In this document: one piece after another, positions 1 to 9,346 of the stretch
Layout of the letters: every line of letters starts with the position of its first letter
How positions within the stretch are numbered: position 1 is the first letter of the stretch
Assembly (NCBI RefSeq): GCF_002284535.1
Contig: NZ_NPKH01000001.1
Location: forward strand, 62,001-126,000
Origin: Mesorhizobium wenxiniae
GTDB lineage: Bacteria; Pseudomonadota; Alphaproteobacteria; Rhizobiales; Rhizobiaceae
Direction of reading: 5' to 3'
Length of the DNA: 64,000 bases
Notes under the pieces: generated by a model
What the model was told of the DNA's origin: nothing
Database searches by the model: none
The model's input: the letters and a program-made list of their open reading frames with translations, nothing else
Translations under genes and position numbers: made by a program

Positions 1-1
1 C

Positions 2-898
2 CTAGACCAATTGCGGATCTTCGTTGCTGTCGCCGAGCGAGGGCATATGACCAAAGCGGCCGAGCTGCTGGGCATTTCCCAGTCGGCGGCGTCGGCCGCC
101 ATCCGCTCGCTCGAACAGCAGCACGGCGTCCGGCTGTTCAACCGGGTCGGCCGCAACATCGAGCTCGCGCAGACCGGGCACCGGTTCCTGCCTGAGGCCA
201 AAGCCGTGCTCGAACGGGCGGCTGCCGCTCACAATGTGCTGGAGCACGTTTCCCAGACGATCACCGGCAGCCTTTCGATCGCCGCCAGCCAAACTATTGC
301 CAGCTACTGGCTGCCGCGCCGCCTGGCCTCCTTCCACGAGGCCTATCCCGCCGTCAGGCTGAGCGTGACCATCGGCAACACCAGGCAGGTCGAGACCAAT
401 GTCCTGGACGGTACGGCGGATTTTGGCTTGGTCGAGGGGCGCACTGAATCCGACATATTGCGGCGCGCCAAGGTCGATGTGGATCGACTGATGCTGGTCG
501 TGGCGCATTCGCATCCCGAGATCGTTGAAGTCTCGCGCGGGCATCCGGATATCAGGGAGTTCCGCTGGATCATCAGGGAAGGCGGATCAGGCACGCGCGA
601 GGTGCTGGAAGATCTTGCCCGCCGCGAAGGGATCTCGTTCGCGGACCTGCGGGTATTCCTGGTACTGCCGAGCAACGAGGCGGTTCGTCAGGCGGTCGAG
701 GCCGGCGCCGGCGCCACCATCATTTCGAGGCTCGTCGTCGAACGAGCCGTTGCCGAAGGCAGCTTGCGGTCCGTGCCAATCGAACTGCCGAATCGCGATT
801 TCGCAATGATCACGCATCGTGACCGACAGGCAAGCCTGGCCCAGATGGCACTCAAGGTGCATCTGAGCGCGAGGGCCGACGAAACCGTCCGGGAATAA
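2..898 (+). CDS. LysR-family transcriptional regulator (5' end outside window)
   Basis: This is a DNA-binding activator or repressor of the LysR family. The reading frame is open from the first bases, with L-D-Q-L preceding R-I-F-V-A-V-A-E, so the true start lies just upstream of the window. The N-terminal winged helix-turn-helix is clear (MTKAAELLGISQSAASAAI, then LEQQHGVRLFNR). It is followed by a periplasmic-binding-fold effector domain containing G-S-L-S-I-A-A-S and a late G-A-G-A-T-I-I-S segment. The Hsp70-like gene converges on it from the other strand with a gap of only 6 bases. The effector cannot be read from sequence. The effector domain loosely resembles CysB/YeiE-type regulators, but the target genes are probably outside the window. 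Confidence 0.9.
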   Translation, partial: LDQLRIFVAVAERGHMTKAAELLGISQSAASAAIRSLEQQHGVRLFNRVGRNIELAQTGHRFLPEAKAVLERAAAAHNVLEHVSQTITGSLSIAASQTIASYWLPRRLASFHEAYPAVRLSVTIGNTRQVETNVLDGTADFGLVEGRTESDILRRAKVDVDRLMLVVAHSHPEIVEVSRGHPDIREFRWIIREGGSGTREVLEDLARREGISFADLRVFLVLPSNEAVRQAVEAGAGATIISRLVVERAVAEGSLRSVPIELPNRDFAMITHRDRQASLAQMALKVHLSARADETVRE

Positions 899-904
899 GC
901 CGGG

Positions 905-2161
905 TCAGCCGAATTTCCGCTGCGCGTCGAGCGCCAGCCCAAGCCCGACCGAGCCGAACATGTCACCTTGGATGACGGACGCCTGCGGCAACAAGGCTAA
1001 TATCTGCTGCCTTGCCAGCGGGATGGCGGTTGATCCGCCGGTCAGGAACACCGCGGTGATGTCGGATGGTTTCACCTGCGAGTCCCGGATGGTCTCACCA
1101 ACCGTCGCGGCCACTCGTTCGATCTCCCTAACGATTGTGGCTTCGAGGCCGTCGCGCGAAATTTCTGCCGCGAACTTCGCACCGGGCAGCGCGACTACGA
1201 CATCACCAGAAAGTTGCTCCGTCAGCGCGATCTTGGCCTTTTCAACTAAAGCAGCCAGCGCGTGCCCGTAACGATGCTCGACGATATGGATGAAACGGTC
1301 GACCAGGTCGGCGCGTTCCGCCTCGTAGCGGACCTGGCGCAGATGCGTCATCGCCCTCGAGGTGTAGACCAGATTGATGCGCTGCCATGTCGCCAGGTCG
1401 ATGAAGTAGCTGGCCGGCAAGTTGCGCTTGCCGTCCTTGGTCGGCGAGAGGTAGCCGAGCTGCGGCATTACATGGGCGATGCTCAACAGCCGGTCGAAGT
1501 CGGTGCCGCCGATGTGGATGCCTCGGCTCGCCAGAATGTCGTCTTTGCGATCGAGGGAGCGGGCGCGCTGCGGCGACACCCGCACGATCGAGAAGTCGGA
1601 TGTGCCGCCACCCATGTCGACGATCAGCGCCAGTTCTTCCCGCGTGACCTTCTGCTCGTAATCGAGCGCCGCCGCGATCGGCTCGAACTGAAAGGCGATA
1701 TGCTTGAAGCCCTGGGCGCGTGCCGCGTTCTCGAGTTCACCTTCAGCCTTGGCATCGGCCTCGGCATCATCGTCGACGAACTGCACGGGACGACCGAGCA
1801 CCACGCTCTCGACCGTATGGCCGGCATTGTCCTCCAGCTTTTTCCTGAGATGGCCGACGAACAGACCGATGATCTCGGTAAAGGCGATCGATCGGCCCTT
1901 GATCCGCGTCTTTTCATGGACAAGTGAACTGCCGAGCACGCTCTTCAGCGAGCGCATCAGGCGACCTTCGATGCTGTCGGTATAGTTGGCGATGGCGCGG
2001 CGCCCGAAATAGTTGCGGTTGTCCTCGAAGTTGAAGAATACGGCGCTCGGCAGCGTCACTTCGCCGTCTTCCAGCGCCACCAGCCGCGGCTGCCCGTTCC
2101 TGACCACGCCCACGGTGGAATTCGAAGTGCCGAAGTCGATACCGCCGAATGCTGGTCGCAT
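905..2161 (-). CDS. Hsp70-family ATPase, YegD-like
   Basis: This is a cytosolic Hsp70-type ATPase of 418 residues. Phosphate-1 motif D-F-G-T-S-N-S-T is at residues 9-16, phosphate-2 V-D-M-G-G-G-T-S-D-F at about 180-190, and the adenosine motif L-T-G-G-S-T-A-I-P near 372. The protein ends right after the actin-like ATPase fold, so the substrate-binding domain and C-terminal lid of DnaK (about 640 residues) are missing. This is the YegD arrangement of short Hsp70 homologues, whose clients are poorly defined. It is transcribed alone from about 2.2 kb. A chaperone role is inferred from family. No DnaJ or GrpE gene is nearby. Confidence 0.9.
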   Translation of the reverse strand: MRPAFGGIDFGTSNSTVGVVRNGQPRLVALEDGEVTLPSAVFFNFEDNRNYFGRRAIANYTDSIEGRLMRSLKSVLGSSLVHEKTRIKGRSIAFTEIIGLFVGHLRKKLEDNAGHTVESVVLGRPVQFVDDDAEADAKAEGELENAARAQGFKHIAFQFEPIAAALDYEQKVTREELALIVDMGGGTSDFSIVRVSPQRARSLDRKDDILASRGIHIGGTDFDRLLSIAHVMPQLGYLSPTKDGKRNLPASYFIDLATWQRINLVYTSRAMTHLRQVRYEAERADLVDRFIHIVEHRYGHALAALVEKAKIALTEQLSGDVVVALPGAKFAAEISRDGLEATIVREIERVAATVGETIRDSQVKPSDITAVFLTGGSTAIPLARQQILALLPQASVIQGDMFGSVGLGLALDAQRKFG

Positions 2162-2267
2162 CGTAAGTCCTGTATTCTGATGTGGGAGCGACAGCTCGTG
2201 TCCAGTCGGGCCGGGGTCGCGGTCTAACCCATGAACCCCAAAAGGGGAACCACCTTTCGGAAGAGGC

Positions 2268-3059
2268 CTAGTCCTTTCGGAAGACCAGTCTTCCGAGCCA
2301 GCCTGTCAGCATGGCTAGCGACACGGCGAAGACGCCGTAGAGGAAGGAATAATCGTGGGCGACGCGGAAGATCGACTGTTCGAAACCGGACTTGCGGATT
2401 TCGAGCTGGGCGGAGCTTTCCTTGATGAACAGGCCGCTCTTGAACAGAAACGCACGAGCCTTGTGGGTGCCGACTGGAACGTTGGGGGCGAGCCTGACGG
2501 TGGCGCGAAACAGGTTCTGCGACAGGAACTGCACGCCGCCAACGTTCTCGCTGTAGAGGCCGGTCGCCGTTTTGCGCTCGCGCAGCGCCGCGGTGAATTC
2601 CTGGATTGTCGCTGGACTGTCGCCATCGTCGGCCGGCTGCATGTAGATGTTGGCGGCGCCGAGTGACAGTTGCTTGTAGCTGTTGGGGTCGGTGACGTCC
2701 TGTAGCGGGCGCGTCGTCGCCACCGAATAGGACACCGGCACATTCTCGAAGGTCTCGGACTCCAGATTGATCCAGATGCCGAGCACCCGGTCCTTCCGGC
2801 GCACGACGACCGGCCGGGCCGGACCCTCAAGCACGACGATGATGTCGTAGCGCCCCTGGCGCGCGACAAGCGGGTCGGCATTTTCCAATGAGCCGAAGAT
2901 GGTGAGATCGGCGCCGGAAAAGCCGGCGGTGATCGAGACATGGTCGGTGGACAGGCCGATCTGGATATTTTCGGTAACTGGCGTCTGCGCTTTTCCGGGT
3001 GACGCGACTGCCAACAGCGACAGCGAGGCAACGACCAAGAACGCCCTCAAGCCCGCCAT
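2268..3059 (-). CDS. TIGR02186-like membrane-anchored protein, partner of TauE/SafE exporter
   Basis: This is a 263-residue envelope protein with an N-terminal signal peptide (M-A-G-L-R-A-F-L-V-V-A-S-L-S-L-L-A-V-A-S, cleavage probably near P-G-K-A-Q). It has a long periplasmic domain and one C-terminal membrane helix around residues 235-257 followed by R-L-V-F-R-K-D. It resembles the uncharacterised TIGR02186 family, which from family knowledge is commonly encoded beside TSUP anion exporters. Its start abuts the stop of the exporter gene, so the two are translationally coupled. The periplasmic domain may assist sulfite or organosulfonate export, but no catalytic motif is visible. Confidence 0.8.
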   Translation of the reverse strand: MAGLRAFLVVASLSLLAVASPGKAQTPVTENIQIGLSTDHVSITAGFSGADLTIFGSLENADPLVARQGRYDIIVVLEGPARPVVVRRKDRVLGIWINLESETFENVPVSYSVATTRPLQDVTDPNSYKQLSLGAANIYMQPADDGDSPATIQEFTAALRERKTATGLYSENVGGVQFLSQNLFRATVRLAPNVPVGTHKARAFLFKSGLFIKESSAQLEIRKSGFEQSIFRVAHDYSFLYGVFAVSLAMLTGWLGRLVFRKD

Positions 3060-3982
3060 CAGGTCGGATCCACGCCGGACAGGGAATAGAGGTTGGGCGG
3101 CGTCACGAACAGATCGATCGCGAGCCGGATTGCGACCGCCAGCACCAGCAATGCCAGCAGCGCCCTGAGCTGCTCGCCACGCAGCCTTTGGCCGGCCTTG
3201 GCGCCGTATTGCGCGCCGGCGACGCCGCCCGCCATCAACAGGAAGGCGAGCATAACGTCTACTGTCTGGTTGGTGGTGGCGTGGACCAGCGTCGTGTAGG
3301 CCGAGGTGAAGATGATCTGGAATAGCGACGTGCCGATGACGACGTTGGTCGGCACTTTCAAGAGATAGATCAGCGCCGGTACCATGATGAAACCGCCGCC
3401 GACGCCCATGATCGACGACAGGAAGCCGATGCCAGCGCCGAGGCCGAGCACCGGGATGACGCTGACGAAAAGCTTCGAGGCCCTGAACCGCATTTTCAGC
3501 GGCAAGCGGTGGATCCAGTTGTGCTGGCCGGATTTCTTTAGCACCGGTGCCGCGCCGCTGCGGGTGGCGCGCAGCGCATTGACGCTCTCGACCAGCATCA
3601 GCCCGCCGACGGTGCCAAGCAGCACGACATAGAGCAGCGAGATGAACAGGTCGAGCTGGCCGAGCCGGCGCAAGAAACCAAAGACAAAGATGCCGCCGGT
3701 TGAGCCGACGATGCCGCCTGCCAAAAGCACACCGCCGAGCTTGAAGTCGAGCGTGCCGCGCTTCACATGCGACAATGCGCCGGAGAAGGAGGAGGCGATG
3801 ACTTGGTTGGCGCCGGTGGCGACCGCGATCGCCGGCGGTATGTTGTAGAAGATCAGCAGCGGCGTGATGAGGAAGCCGCCGCCCACTCCGAACATGCCCG
3901 ACAGGAAGCCCACTGCCGCGCCCATGGCCAGCAGCACGAATATGTTGACGGAAAGTTCCGCGATCGGGAGATAGATGCCCAC
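3059..3982 (-). CDS. Sulfite exporter TauE/SafE (TSUP) family protein
   Basis: This is an inner-membrane anion exporter of 307 residues. It has the two-fold TSUP repeat: G-F-L-S-G-M-F-G-V-G-G-G-F in the first half and G-F-L-S-S-I-M-G-V-G-G-G-F in the second, each starting a bundle of hydrophobic helices (about eight in total). A central loop near residues 140-165 is hydrophilic. Family members export sulfite, sulfoacetate or similar C2 sulfonates. The substrate here cannot be fixed. It is the first gene of a two-gene operon with the TIGR02186-like protein. Confidence 0.88.
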   Translation of the reverse strand: MGIYLPIAELSVNIFVLLAMGAAVGFLSGMFGVGGGFLITPLLIFYNIPPAIAVATGANQVIASSFSGALSHVKRGTLDFKLGGVLLAGGIVGSTGGIFVFGFLRRLGQLDLFISLLYVVLLGTVGGLMLVESVNALRATRSGAAPVLKKSGQHNWIHRLPLKMRFRASKLFVSVIPVLGLGAGIGFLSSIMGVGGGFIMVPALIYLLKVPTNVVIGTSLFQIIFTSAYTTLVHATTNQTVDVMLAFLLMAGGVAGAQYGAKAGQRLRGEQLRALLALLVLAVAIRLAIDLFVTPPNLYSLSGVDPT

Positions 3983-4174
3983 CCGTCAGTCTCGATCAGT
4001 TTGCCTCTCGGCGAATGCAACCGTTGCGGGCATTTCGCGCCAAAAAGCCTATCTCGTTCTTGCGCCGGCCGGGCGGCGAAGTCAAACCTCGCCACGCCGC
4101 CGAAACAAAAAACAACTCAATCAGTTAACAGGCAAATGTGTGGCAACGGCGTCGCGGAAACGACGCATCTGACG

Positions 4175-7100
4175 TTATTTGCGCGCAAGCAGCGCCTTGA
4201 CCAGTTTTTCGTCGACGGCGCCCGTCGCCTGCAGGTCGTTGTCGCTCTGGAAAGCCATGATGGCATCCTTGGTTTTCTGGCCCATCACGCCGTCGGCATT
4301 GCCGGCCTCATAGCCGTTCTTGTTGAGAATGCGCTGGATATTCTGAACGACCTTCTTCATGTCGACGCTGGCGGTCGTCTGCGGCGTGCCGTCCTGCCAT
4401 GATTCGGGAATGTCGGCCGAATTGGCCGCAGGATCGATCGGCTCTGCCTTCCACAGTTCGGCGGCGGCGCGTGCGCGTTCGAGCTGCTCGGGCCTGAGCG
4501 CCTTGGCGATCTCGTCGCGCTTTGCCGCCGCATCCTTGTCGCCGGCCTTGGCGACGAGTGCGAACCATTTGTAGGATTCTTCGAGATTCTGCTTCATGCC
4601 GACGCCCTTCGCCGCCAGGATGCCGAGATTGAACTGGCTGTCCTTGACGCCGAGCTCGGCGGCGGCCTGGAACCAGTGCGCGGCGGATTCATTGTCGGTC
4701 ACGCCGTCCGCAGCCATGGCAAAGAGCACGGCGAGATTGTGCATGGCGCTGGCGTTGCCCTGAGCCGCGGCGAGCTGGTACCAGGTCTTCGCCTTTTTGA
4801 CGTCGCGCGCGACCCCGGTGCCCTTCTCATAGAAGTTGCCGATCCGGTATTCCGCCGGTGCGAAGCCGAGTTCGGCTGATTTCTCGTACCATTTGGCGGC
4901 CGCTGCCATGTCTTGCTTGACGCCGCGCGATTCGGCGTAGCGCGAGCCGATCTCGAACAACGCCTTGGCGTCGCCGCCGGCCGCTGCATCACGCAAGGCA
5001 GCTGGGCCGGCATCGGCTGGGATGTCGATGTTGGCAGTGGCCGCCGCTGTCGAAGCATCCGCAGGTGTGACCGTGCCGGTCATCTCTTGGGTCGCGGGCG
5101 TGGCGGCCCGCGCTGTGGCCATTGGCTCGGTGTCCGCAGCCGTCGGGCCCGCAGGTGCCAAGGCTGTCACGTTCGCCGCCGCCGGATCGGGCGGCGCCGT
5201 TGGAGTCATGGGCGCAGGAACGGGTTCAGCCTCGGGTGCGGTGCCCATCGTCGTTCCGGCGTCCGACAGCGCGGCGCGAGCGGCCGGTGCCGGCATGTCG
5301 TCCTCGGCTATCGATTCGGACGGTTCTGCTGGCCGGACGGCGCGAGCCGGCGCGCTGTCCTGTGCTGCAGTTTGCGCATCCCTCTTCGGCTCGCTGGCGG
5401 TACTGGCCGACACGGTTTCTGCCGGCTGCGCGGCCACGACCGGCGCCGCATCATTGCTGGCTATTTCAACGGGATCCGAGAAGAAGGCCTTGCCCAATTG
5501 TAAGCCGGCGAGCGCTAGCATGACTGCGGCGGCCGCCATCAGGATCGGCTTGCGCCGCGCCTTGAGCAGGTCGCCGATCCTGAGCGCCTTCACCGGGCCG
5601 CTCATCGTCGATTGCCGCTTGAGAGCGTCGGCCTCGGCAGCGGCCGCTTGCGCCGCGCGTCTGGCTGCGGCGATGAAGTCGGATTTCGATGCATCGGCAT
5701 TGCCGGCCCTGACCGGCGGTCCGCGTTCGTCGCGCACGCGTTTCATGATGGCGTTGAGGTCGGGGGGGCCGGAGCCGGGCTCCAGCGGCCGGTTGGCAAC
5801 CTTCGGATCCAGCGGCTCGTCGAGATCGGCGCTCGGTATCTCGACATCAGGCGCCAAGCCGGCAAGCGGTGGAACGTCTGCCTCCTTCTTACCCTTGAAG
5901 GCGCGCGCCAGTCCGCCGAACATCGACTTCCGGCCACCGGGCTGCTCACTTTTCTCCGTCACCGTATCCGCACCAAGCGCCGCCATGGCCGCGGCCGCAG
6001 CGGCTTCGGCCGGCGTGCGCGGGTCTGGCTCATTGCGCATGATAGCATTGGCACGGCTGTCAAGGTCGGCCATGTCTCCAGTCAGCGGTAATGGCTGGTC
6101 GATATCCATGGACGGCGCGTCCTGGACCGTGATCTTGGAGGCTCGTGCCGCCCGCGCGCGCACCGGCGCAGCAGGCTGCGTGAACTCGCTCGCGGCTTCG
6201 GTCGCTTCGCCGGTTTCCAGCGAGCCCAGTCGGTCGACGATCTTGAGCAGCGTGTCGTGAATGGCCTCGAAGGTCCTCGAATTGCGCTCGTCGGAACGGC
6301 GCGTCAGTGCTTCGAGCGTCTTCAGATCCTGGGCGAGGCCAGAGACGGCCGCCGTGTTGGCACTGGAGCCGGCCAGCGAACGGACGGCGCTCTCGGCGGC
6401 CTCGCGCGCCGCGCTGAGGATGGATTCGCGGGTGCCAGCCAGCGACTTCTCGATTTCGTTGAGACGAGGGCTGATGTCCTCGAATTCCGGCAGTGGCGTG
6501 CCGGGCTTCGAAAGATGCGCCGACAGATCCGCGACTTGCGCCTCCAAGCTGCGGATCAGGGCCGGGTCGATGCCGGCGACTTGTGCCGCGGATGAATCCA
6601 GCCGGTTTGAAATATCTTCGAGGCGGCCTTCCAGGCCACGGATCGCCGCTTCGCTTGCGGAATCGCGAACCCGCGTTTCCATGCGCTGGGCCAGCGCGCT
6701 GAAGCGGGCGTCGATGGCGTCCATGATGCCGACCCCGTCAATCTGCGGCACACGTTGGTCCAGCCTGTCGACAACCTCGTCCAGCCGGCGCTCGAGATCA
6801 CGAAACAGTATGTTGCCTTGTTCGATCGCGTCGCCTTGGCGGCGCTCTATCATGCCGGACAGCACGTCGAAACGTTGCTCCAGCCCCTGGAAGATGTAGT
6901 CGGCATCCGGCATGGCAGGCGCCCTGTCGATCTTGTCGGCAATGAGCGCGATCTGCTTGTCGAGATGCTCCATCGCCTGCTCCGGCAAATTGGCCCGGCC
7001 GGCAAGATCGTCGACCCGGCTCGACAGCATGTTGAGGCGGTCGATAACCTCGCCGCTGGGGTGAACTTGCGTGACTTCCTCGATCTGCTGGGCAAGCGAG

Positions 7101-8098
7101 GCGATTCGCTTCTCGATTCGTTCGAAGGGTTCGGGGTCGAATGAATTGGCCTGCGCGGCGACGGTGGATGCGACGATAGCGCGGGAAATCTCGTCCAGCC
7201 GCTCGTCGATCATACCGAATGTGCTGCTGCCGCGATTGTCCTGCTGCCTGGCGAAATGATCTACGGCACCGGCAAGCGTGCGGACCTTTTCTTCGAGCGA
7301 CCGCAGCGACAGTGATTCCGGCAAATTGTTGACGGCATTGCTGATCTGTTCGAGCCGGTCGGTCAGCATCGAAAGACCGGGTGCGTCCGACCGCTTGCGC
7401 TGATCGGCATCGACACGATCCTCGAACGCGGTCCAGCGGCGGTCGAAATCGTCCCAGCGGCGGCCGACCGCCTGCACGCTCTCCTCGCGCGCCAACGTGT
7501 CGAGCGCGGCCTTGACCTGCTCCAACTCGAGCCGGAGCATGTTGACGCTTCTGTCGTCGCTCTTTTCGGCAAGGGTCTGGATGGCGCTGGAAAGCCGCTC
7601 GAACTCGACGCCGAGTTCGGCGCTGCCTTTGCCGCCCCCCGATTGGCCACCCGGCTGGGCGCTTGCCTGGAAAGCCCGCTCGATGTCCTTGCGCAGCGCT
7701 TCGAATTCGCGCTGCAGGCCGGCGGTCATCTGGTGGCGCATTTCCTCGCGCAGACCGCGCAATTCGCCGGCGATCTTGCCGACCACGGCGACGCCGTCTT
7801 CTTGGCCGCGCACGCGGTCGATATCGCGGGCGATGGCCTGGTAACTTTGGTCGAAGGTAGCCGGCGCCGGGCTTTTCGGCGGCTGTGCGAGGCGCGGATC
7901 CTCATAGGGTCGGGCGCTGGCATAGCGCGGCTCCGCGCTCGGCCGGCGCGGATCGAGACGCTCGCTCATGTCCTCGCGCGTCCGCTCCAGCCGCTGCTCC
8001 AGCGTTTCCAGGGAACGGTTGAGCTGTTCAAGCGTGGTGTGCGGCCTGCGCTGCCTGCCGGCGTTGAGTGTATCGAGATAGGACCGCTTGCTGTTCAT
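4175..8098 (-). CDS. podJ: PodJ-like polar organizer: coiled coil, membrane span, Sel1 repeats, peptidoglycan-binding domain
   Basis: This 1307-residue protein matches the architecture of the PodJ polarity factor. A long cytoplasmic coiled-coil region covers roughly residues 10-640, with many L-E-x-R-L and heptad patterns. A Pro/Ala-rich linker follows. A single membrane span lies near residues 855-875 (P-I-L-M-A-A-A-A-V-M-L-A-L-A-G-L). The periplasmic part has a Pro/Ala-rich linker, about four Sel1-type repeats between roughly 1050 and 1210 (A-x-W-Y-x-x-A-A-x-x-G), and a C-terminal peptidoglycan-binding_1 domain (about 1248-1307). In Caulobacter and Agrobacterium PodJ marks the new pole. That role is inferred here from architecture. 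The gene stands alone. Confidence 0.85.
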   Translation of the reverse strand: MNSKRSYLDTLNAGRQRRPHTTLEQLNRSLETLEQRLERTREDMSERLDPRRPSAEPRYASARPYEDPRLAQPPKSPAPATFDQSYQAIARDIDRVRGQEDGVAVVGKIAGELRGLREEMRHQMTAGLQREFEALRKDIERAFQASAQPGGQSGGGKGSAELGVEFERLSSAIQTLAEKSDDRSVNMLRLELEQVKAALDTLAREESVQAVGRRWDDFDRRWTAFEDRVDADQRKRSDAPGLSMLTDRLEQISNAVNNLPESLSLRSLEEKVRTLAGAVDHFARQQDNRGSSTFGMIDERLDEISRAIVASTVAAQANSFDPEPFERIEKRIASLAQQIEEVTQVHPSGEVIDRLNMLSSRVDDLAGRANLPEQAMEHLDKQIALIADKIDRAPAMPDADYIFQGLEQRFDVLSGMIERRQGDAIEQGNILFRDLERRLDEVVDRLDQRVPQIDGVGIMDAIDARFSALAQRMETRVRDSASEAAIRGLEGRLEDISNRLDSSAAQVAGIDPALIRSLEAQVADLSAHLSKPGTPLPEFEDISPRLNEIEKSLAGTRESILSAAREAAESAVRSLAGSSANTAAVSGLAQDLKTLEALTRRSDERNSRTFEAIHDTLLKIVDRLGSLETGEATEAASEFTQPAAPVRARAARASKITVQDAPSMDIDQPLPLTGDMADLDSRANAIMRNEPDPRTPAEAAAAAAMAALGADTVTEKSEQPGGRKSMFGGLARAFKGKKEADVPPLAGLAPDVEIPSADLDEPLDPKVANRPLEPGSGPPDLNAIMKRVRDERGPPVRAGNADASKSDFIAAARRAAQAAAAEADALKRQSTMSGPVKALRIGDLLKARRKPILMAAAAVMLALAGLQLGKAFFSDPVEIASNDAAPVVAAQPAETVSASTASEPKRDAQTAAQDSAPARAVRPAEPSESIAEDDMPAPAARAALSDAGTTMGTAPEAEPVPAPMTPTAPPDPAAANVTALAPAGPTAADTEPMATARAATPATQEMTGTVTPADASTAAATANIDIPADAGPAALRDAAAGGDAKALFEIGSRYAESRGVKQDMAAAAKWYEKSAELGFAPAEYRIGNFYEKGTGVARDVKKAKTWYQLAAAQGNASAMHNLAVLFAMAADGVTDNESAAHWFQAAAELGVKDSQFNLGILAAKGVGMKQNLEESYKWFALVAKAGDKDAAAKRDEIAKALRPEQLERARAAAELWKAEPIDPAANSADIPESWQDGTPQTTASVDMKKVVQNIQRILNKNGYEAGNADGVMGQKTKDAIMAFQSDNDLQATGAVDEKLVKALLARK

Positions 8099-8404
8099 CG
8101 ATGCGCCCGTTCAGAATTACTGCTGGCTTATGACCAGTTTCCCAAAGTCCTGCCGGAAACGAAGGCGGCCGCGCGGCTTTGCTGCGGCGGAAGACCAACT
8201 TCCCGGGTTTCACCCGCGCTCCGAAAAACCGTGAAAAATTCGCTACAGGATAAACACGGGTAACCGACATGCGCACATTTCGCCCAACGTGGTAAACAAC
8301 GCGTTAACTAAGCTTAAGAAGTTACAACGTGTTGGCGGGCCGCCCAAAGCGCCGCCGGGCCATGCGCTGGCGGACGCGGCAAAAAGTTCCTCCCCACAAC
8401 GCCC

Positions 8405-8449
8405 TTGCTTCGTGAGAGGCTATCGGTATAGAATTGACGTAAACGTAAG
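8405..8449 (+). promoter_or_regulatory. Candidate merR promoter with overlapping operator
   Basis: A sigma-70-like pair is visible: TTGCTT at 8405-8410 and TATAGA at 8427-8432, with 16 bases between. Immediately downstream, TTGACGTAAACGTAAG (8434-8449) has two ACGT cores separated by AA. It shares TTGACGT..ACG.AA with the operator in front of the acyl-CoA dehydrogenase gene. Its position over the transcription start would suit autorepression by the MerR protein. It was found by eye and is not verified. The surrounding gene-free stretch 8099-8574 also holds the podJ upstream region; nothing else convincing was seen in it. Confidence 0.5.
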
Positions 8450-8574
8450 GGTGCACAGTCTGTGCCGTTTGCGATTTGTTTGTTGAAACCACGAGTGGAA
8501 GCACGCCCCCGCTTCCACTCAGGCGACGCAAGGTCCGGGACCGCGACGCCACCAGATGGGGAAAGCCAGTGACC

Positions 8575-9036
8575 ATGAAACTTGTTTCGCCCGGCGCAGC
8601 CGCGGCCAATACCAATGACATGTCTGATAAAGCCGGCGAGGATCTTGTCCGCATCGGCGAAATGGCCAAGAAATACGGAGTAACGCTGCGCACGCTGCGT
8701 TTCTACGAGGACAAGGGCCTTCTCAATCCGCAGCGCGACGGCTCGACCCGTCTCTACACGCGCCGCGACAAGGCGCGGCTGAAGCTGATCCTCCTCGGCC
8801 GCAAGGTCGGATTCTCGCTGCGCGACGTCAAGCAGATGATGGATCTGTATGACCCGACAGGCTCCAACACCAAGCAGTTGCGACTGGCGCTCGACAAGTC
8901 GGAGAAGCAGCTTGCCCGTCTGCAGAAGCAGCGGGCGCTGATCGACGATGCCATCAACGAATTGAGCAACTCGATGGCGGCGGTGCGTCAGATGCTGAGC
9001 GAACGTGCGGCGCCGCAGGCCAGCGTCGCCGGATAA
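8575..9036 (+). CDS. MerR-family regulator of the adjacent beta-oxidation operon
   Basis: This is a 153-residue MerR-family DNA-binding protein. The winged HTH is clear: R-I-G-E-M-A-K-K-Y-G-V-T-L-R-T-L-R-F-Y-E-D-K-G-L-L, then R-x-Y-x-x-R-D-K-A-R-L. A dimerisation helix (L-A-L-D-K-S-E-K-Q-L-A-R-L-Q-K-Q-R) follows. There are no cysteine clusters, so it is not a metal sensor. The open frame extends to 8476, but ATG 8575 is preferred because GGGGAAAG precedes it; ATG 8620 is also possible. Its location and shared operator suggest a LiuR-like regulator of acyl-CoA or branched-chain catabolism that senses an acyl-CoA. The ligand is inferred. Confidence 0.85.
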   Translation: MKLVSPGAAAANTNDMSDKAGEDLVRIGEMAKKYGVTLRTLRFYEDKGLLNPQRDGSTRLYTRRDKARLKLILLGRKVGFSLRDVKQMMDLYDPTGSNTKQLRLALDKSEKQLARLQKQRALIDDAINELSNSMAAVRQMLSERAAPQASVAG

Positions 9037-9226
9037 TTCGATCTCGCCGGCTTCCGGTGACCGGGCTTCTGACGAATGAGAGCCGTGTGGCCTTGGCCGC
9101 GCGGCTCTCTCTGTCTTCCGGCTGCGTCGGGAGGACTACATTTCAATCTGTTCCGCACTGGGTTCAACGGTGTAGCACCGCTACGCTCACGGGTGAGACT
9201 TCGGGAAAATTTGTCGCATCAACAAA

Positions 9227-9258
9227 TTGACGTTTACGCAAACGTCAACTTTTGCTAT
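9227..9258 (+). promoter_or_regulatory. Operon promoter with near-palindromic MerR-type operator and 20-bp spacer
   Basis: Arms TTGACGTTT (9227-9235) and AAACGTCAA (9240-9248) form a 22-bp near-perfect inverted repeat, with 20 of 22 positions symmetric. The first arm doubles as a -35 box (TTGACG). TGCTAT at 9253-9258 is a plausible -10 box, which gives a 20-bp spacer. Over-long spacers of 19-20 bp with a dyad between the boxes are typical of MerR-controlled promoters. A MerR gene lies directly upstream. The promoter would serve the four-gene acyl-CoA operon from 9347. Confidence 0.6.
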
Positions 9259-9346
9259 CCCCGACCTGAACATTGGTCCCCATGCTGTCCCTGACTTCAT
9301 CTTGGGGCTTGATTTCGGGGCCAAGGCCGCATGGTGGAGGAAACGC

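Noticed and set aside
1262..1927. 221-codon open frame antisense to the Hsp70-like gene
   Set aside because: It mirrors the codon pattern of the real minus-strand gene, has no family match and no good ribosome site.
4965..6260. 431-codon Ala/Ser-rich frame antisense to the PodJ-like gene
   Set aside because: Low-complexity composition typical of a GC-rich shadow frame; the minus-strand protein has clear domains.
8302..8316. Possible CtrA site upstream of podJ (TTAA, six bases, TTAA)
   Set aside because: Spacing is 6 instead of the standard 7, and no second site is nearby.
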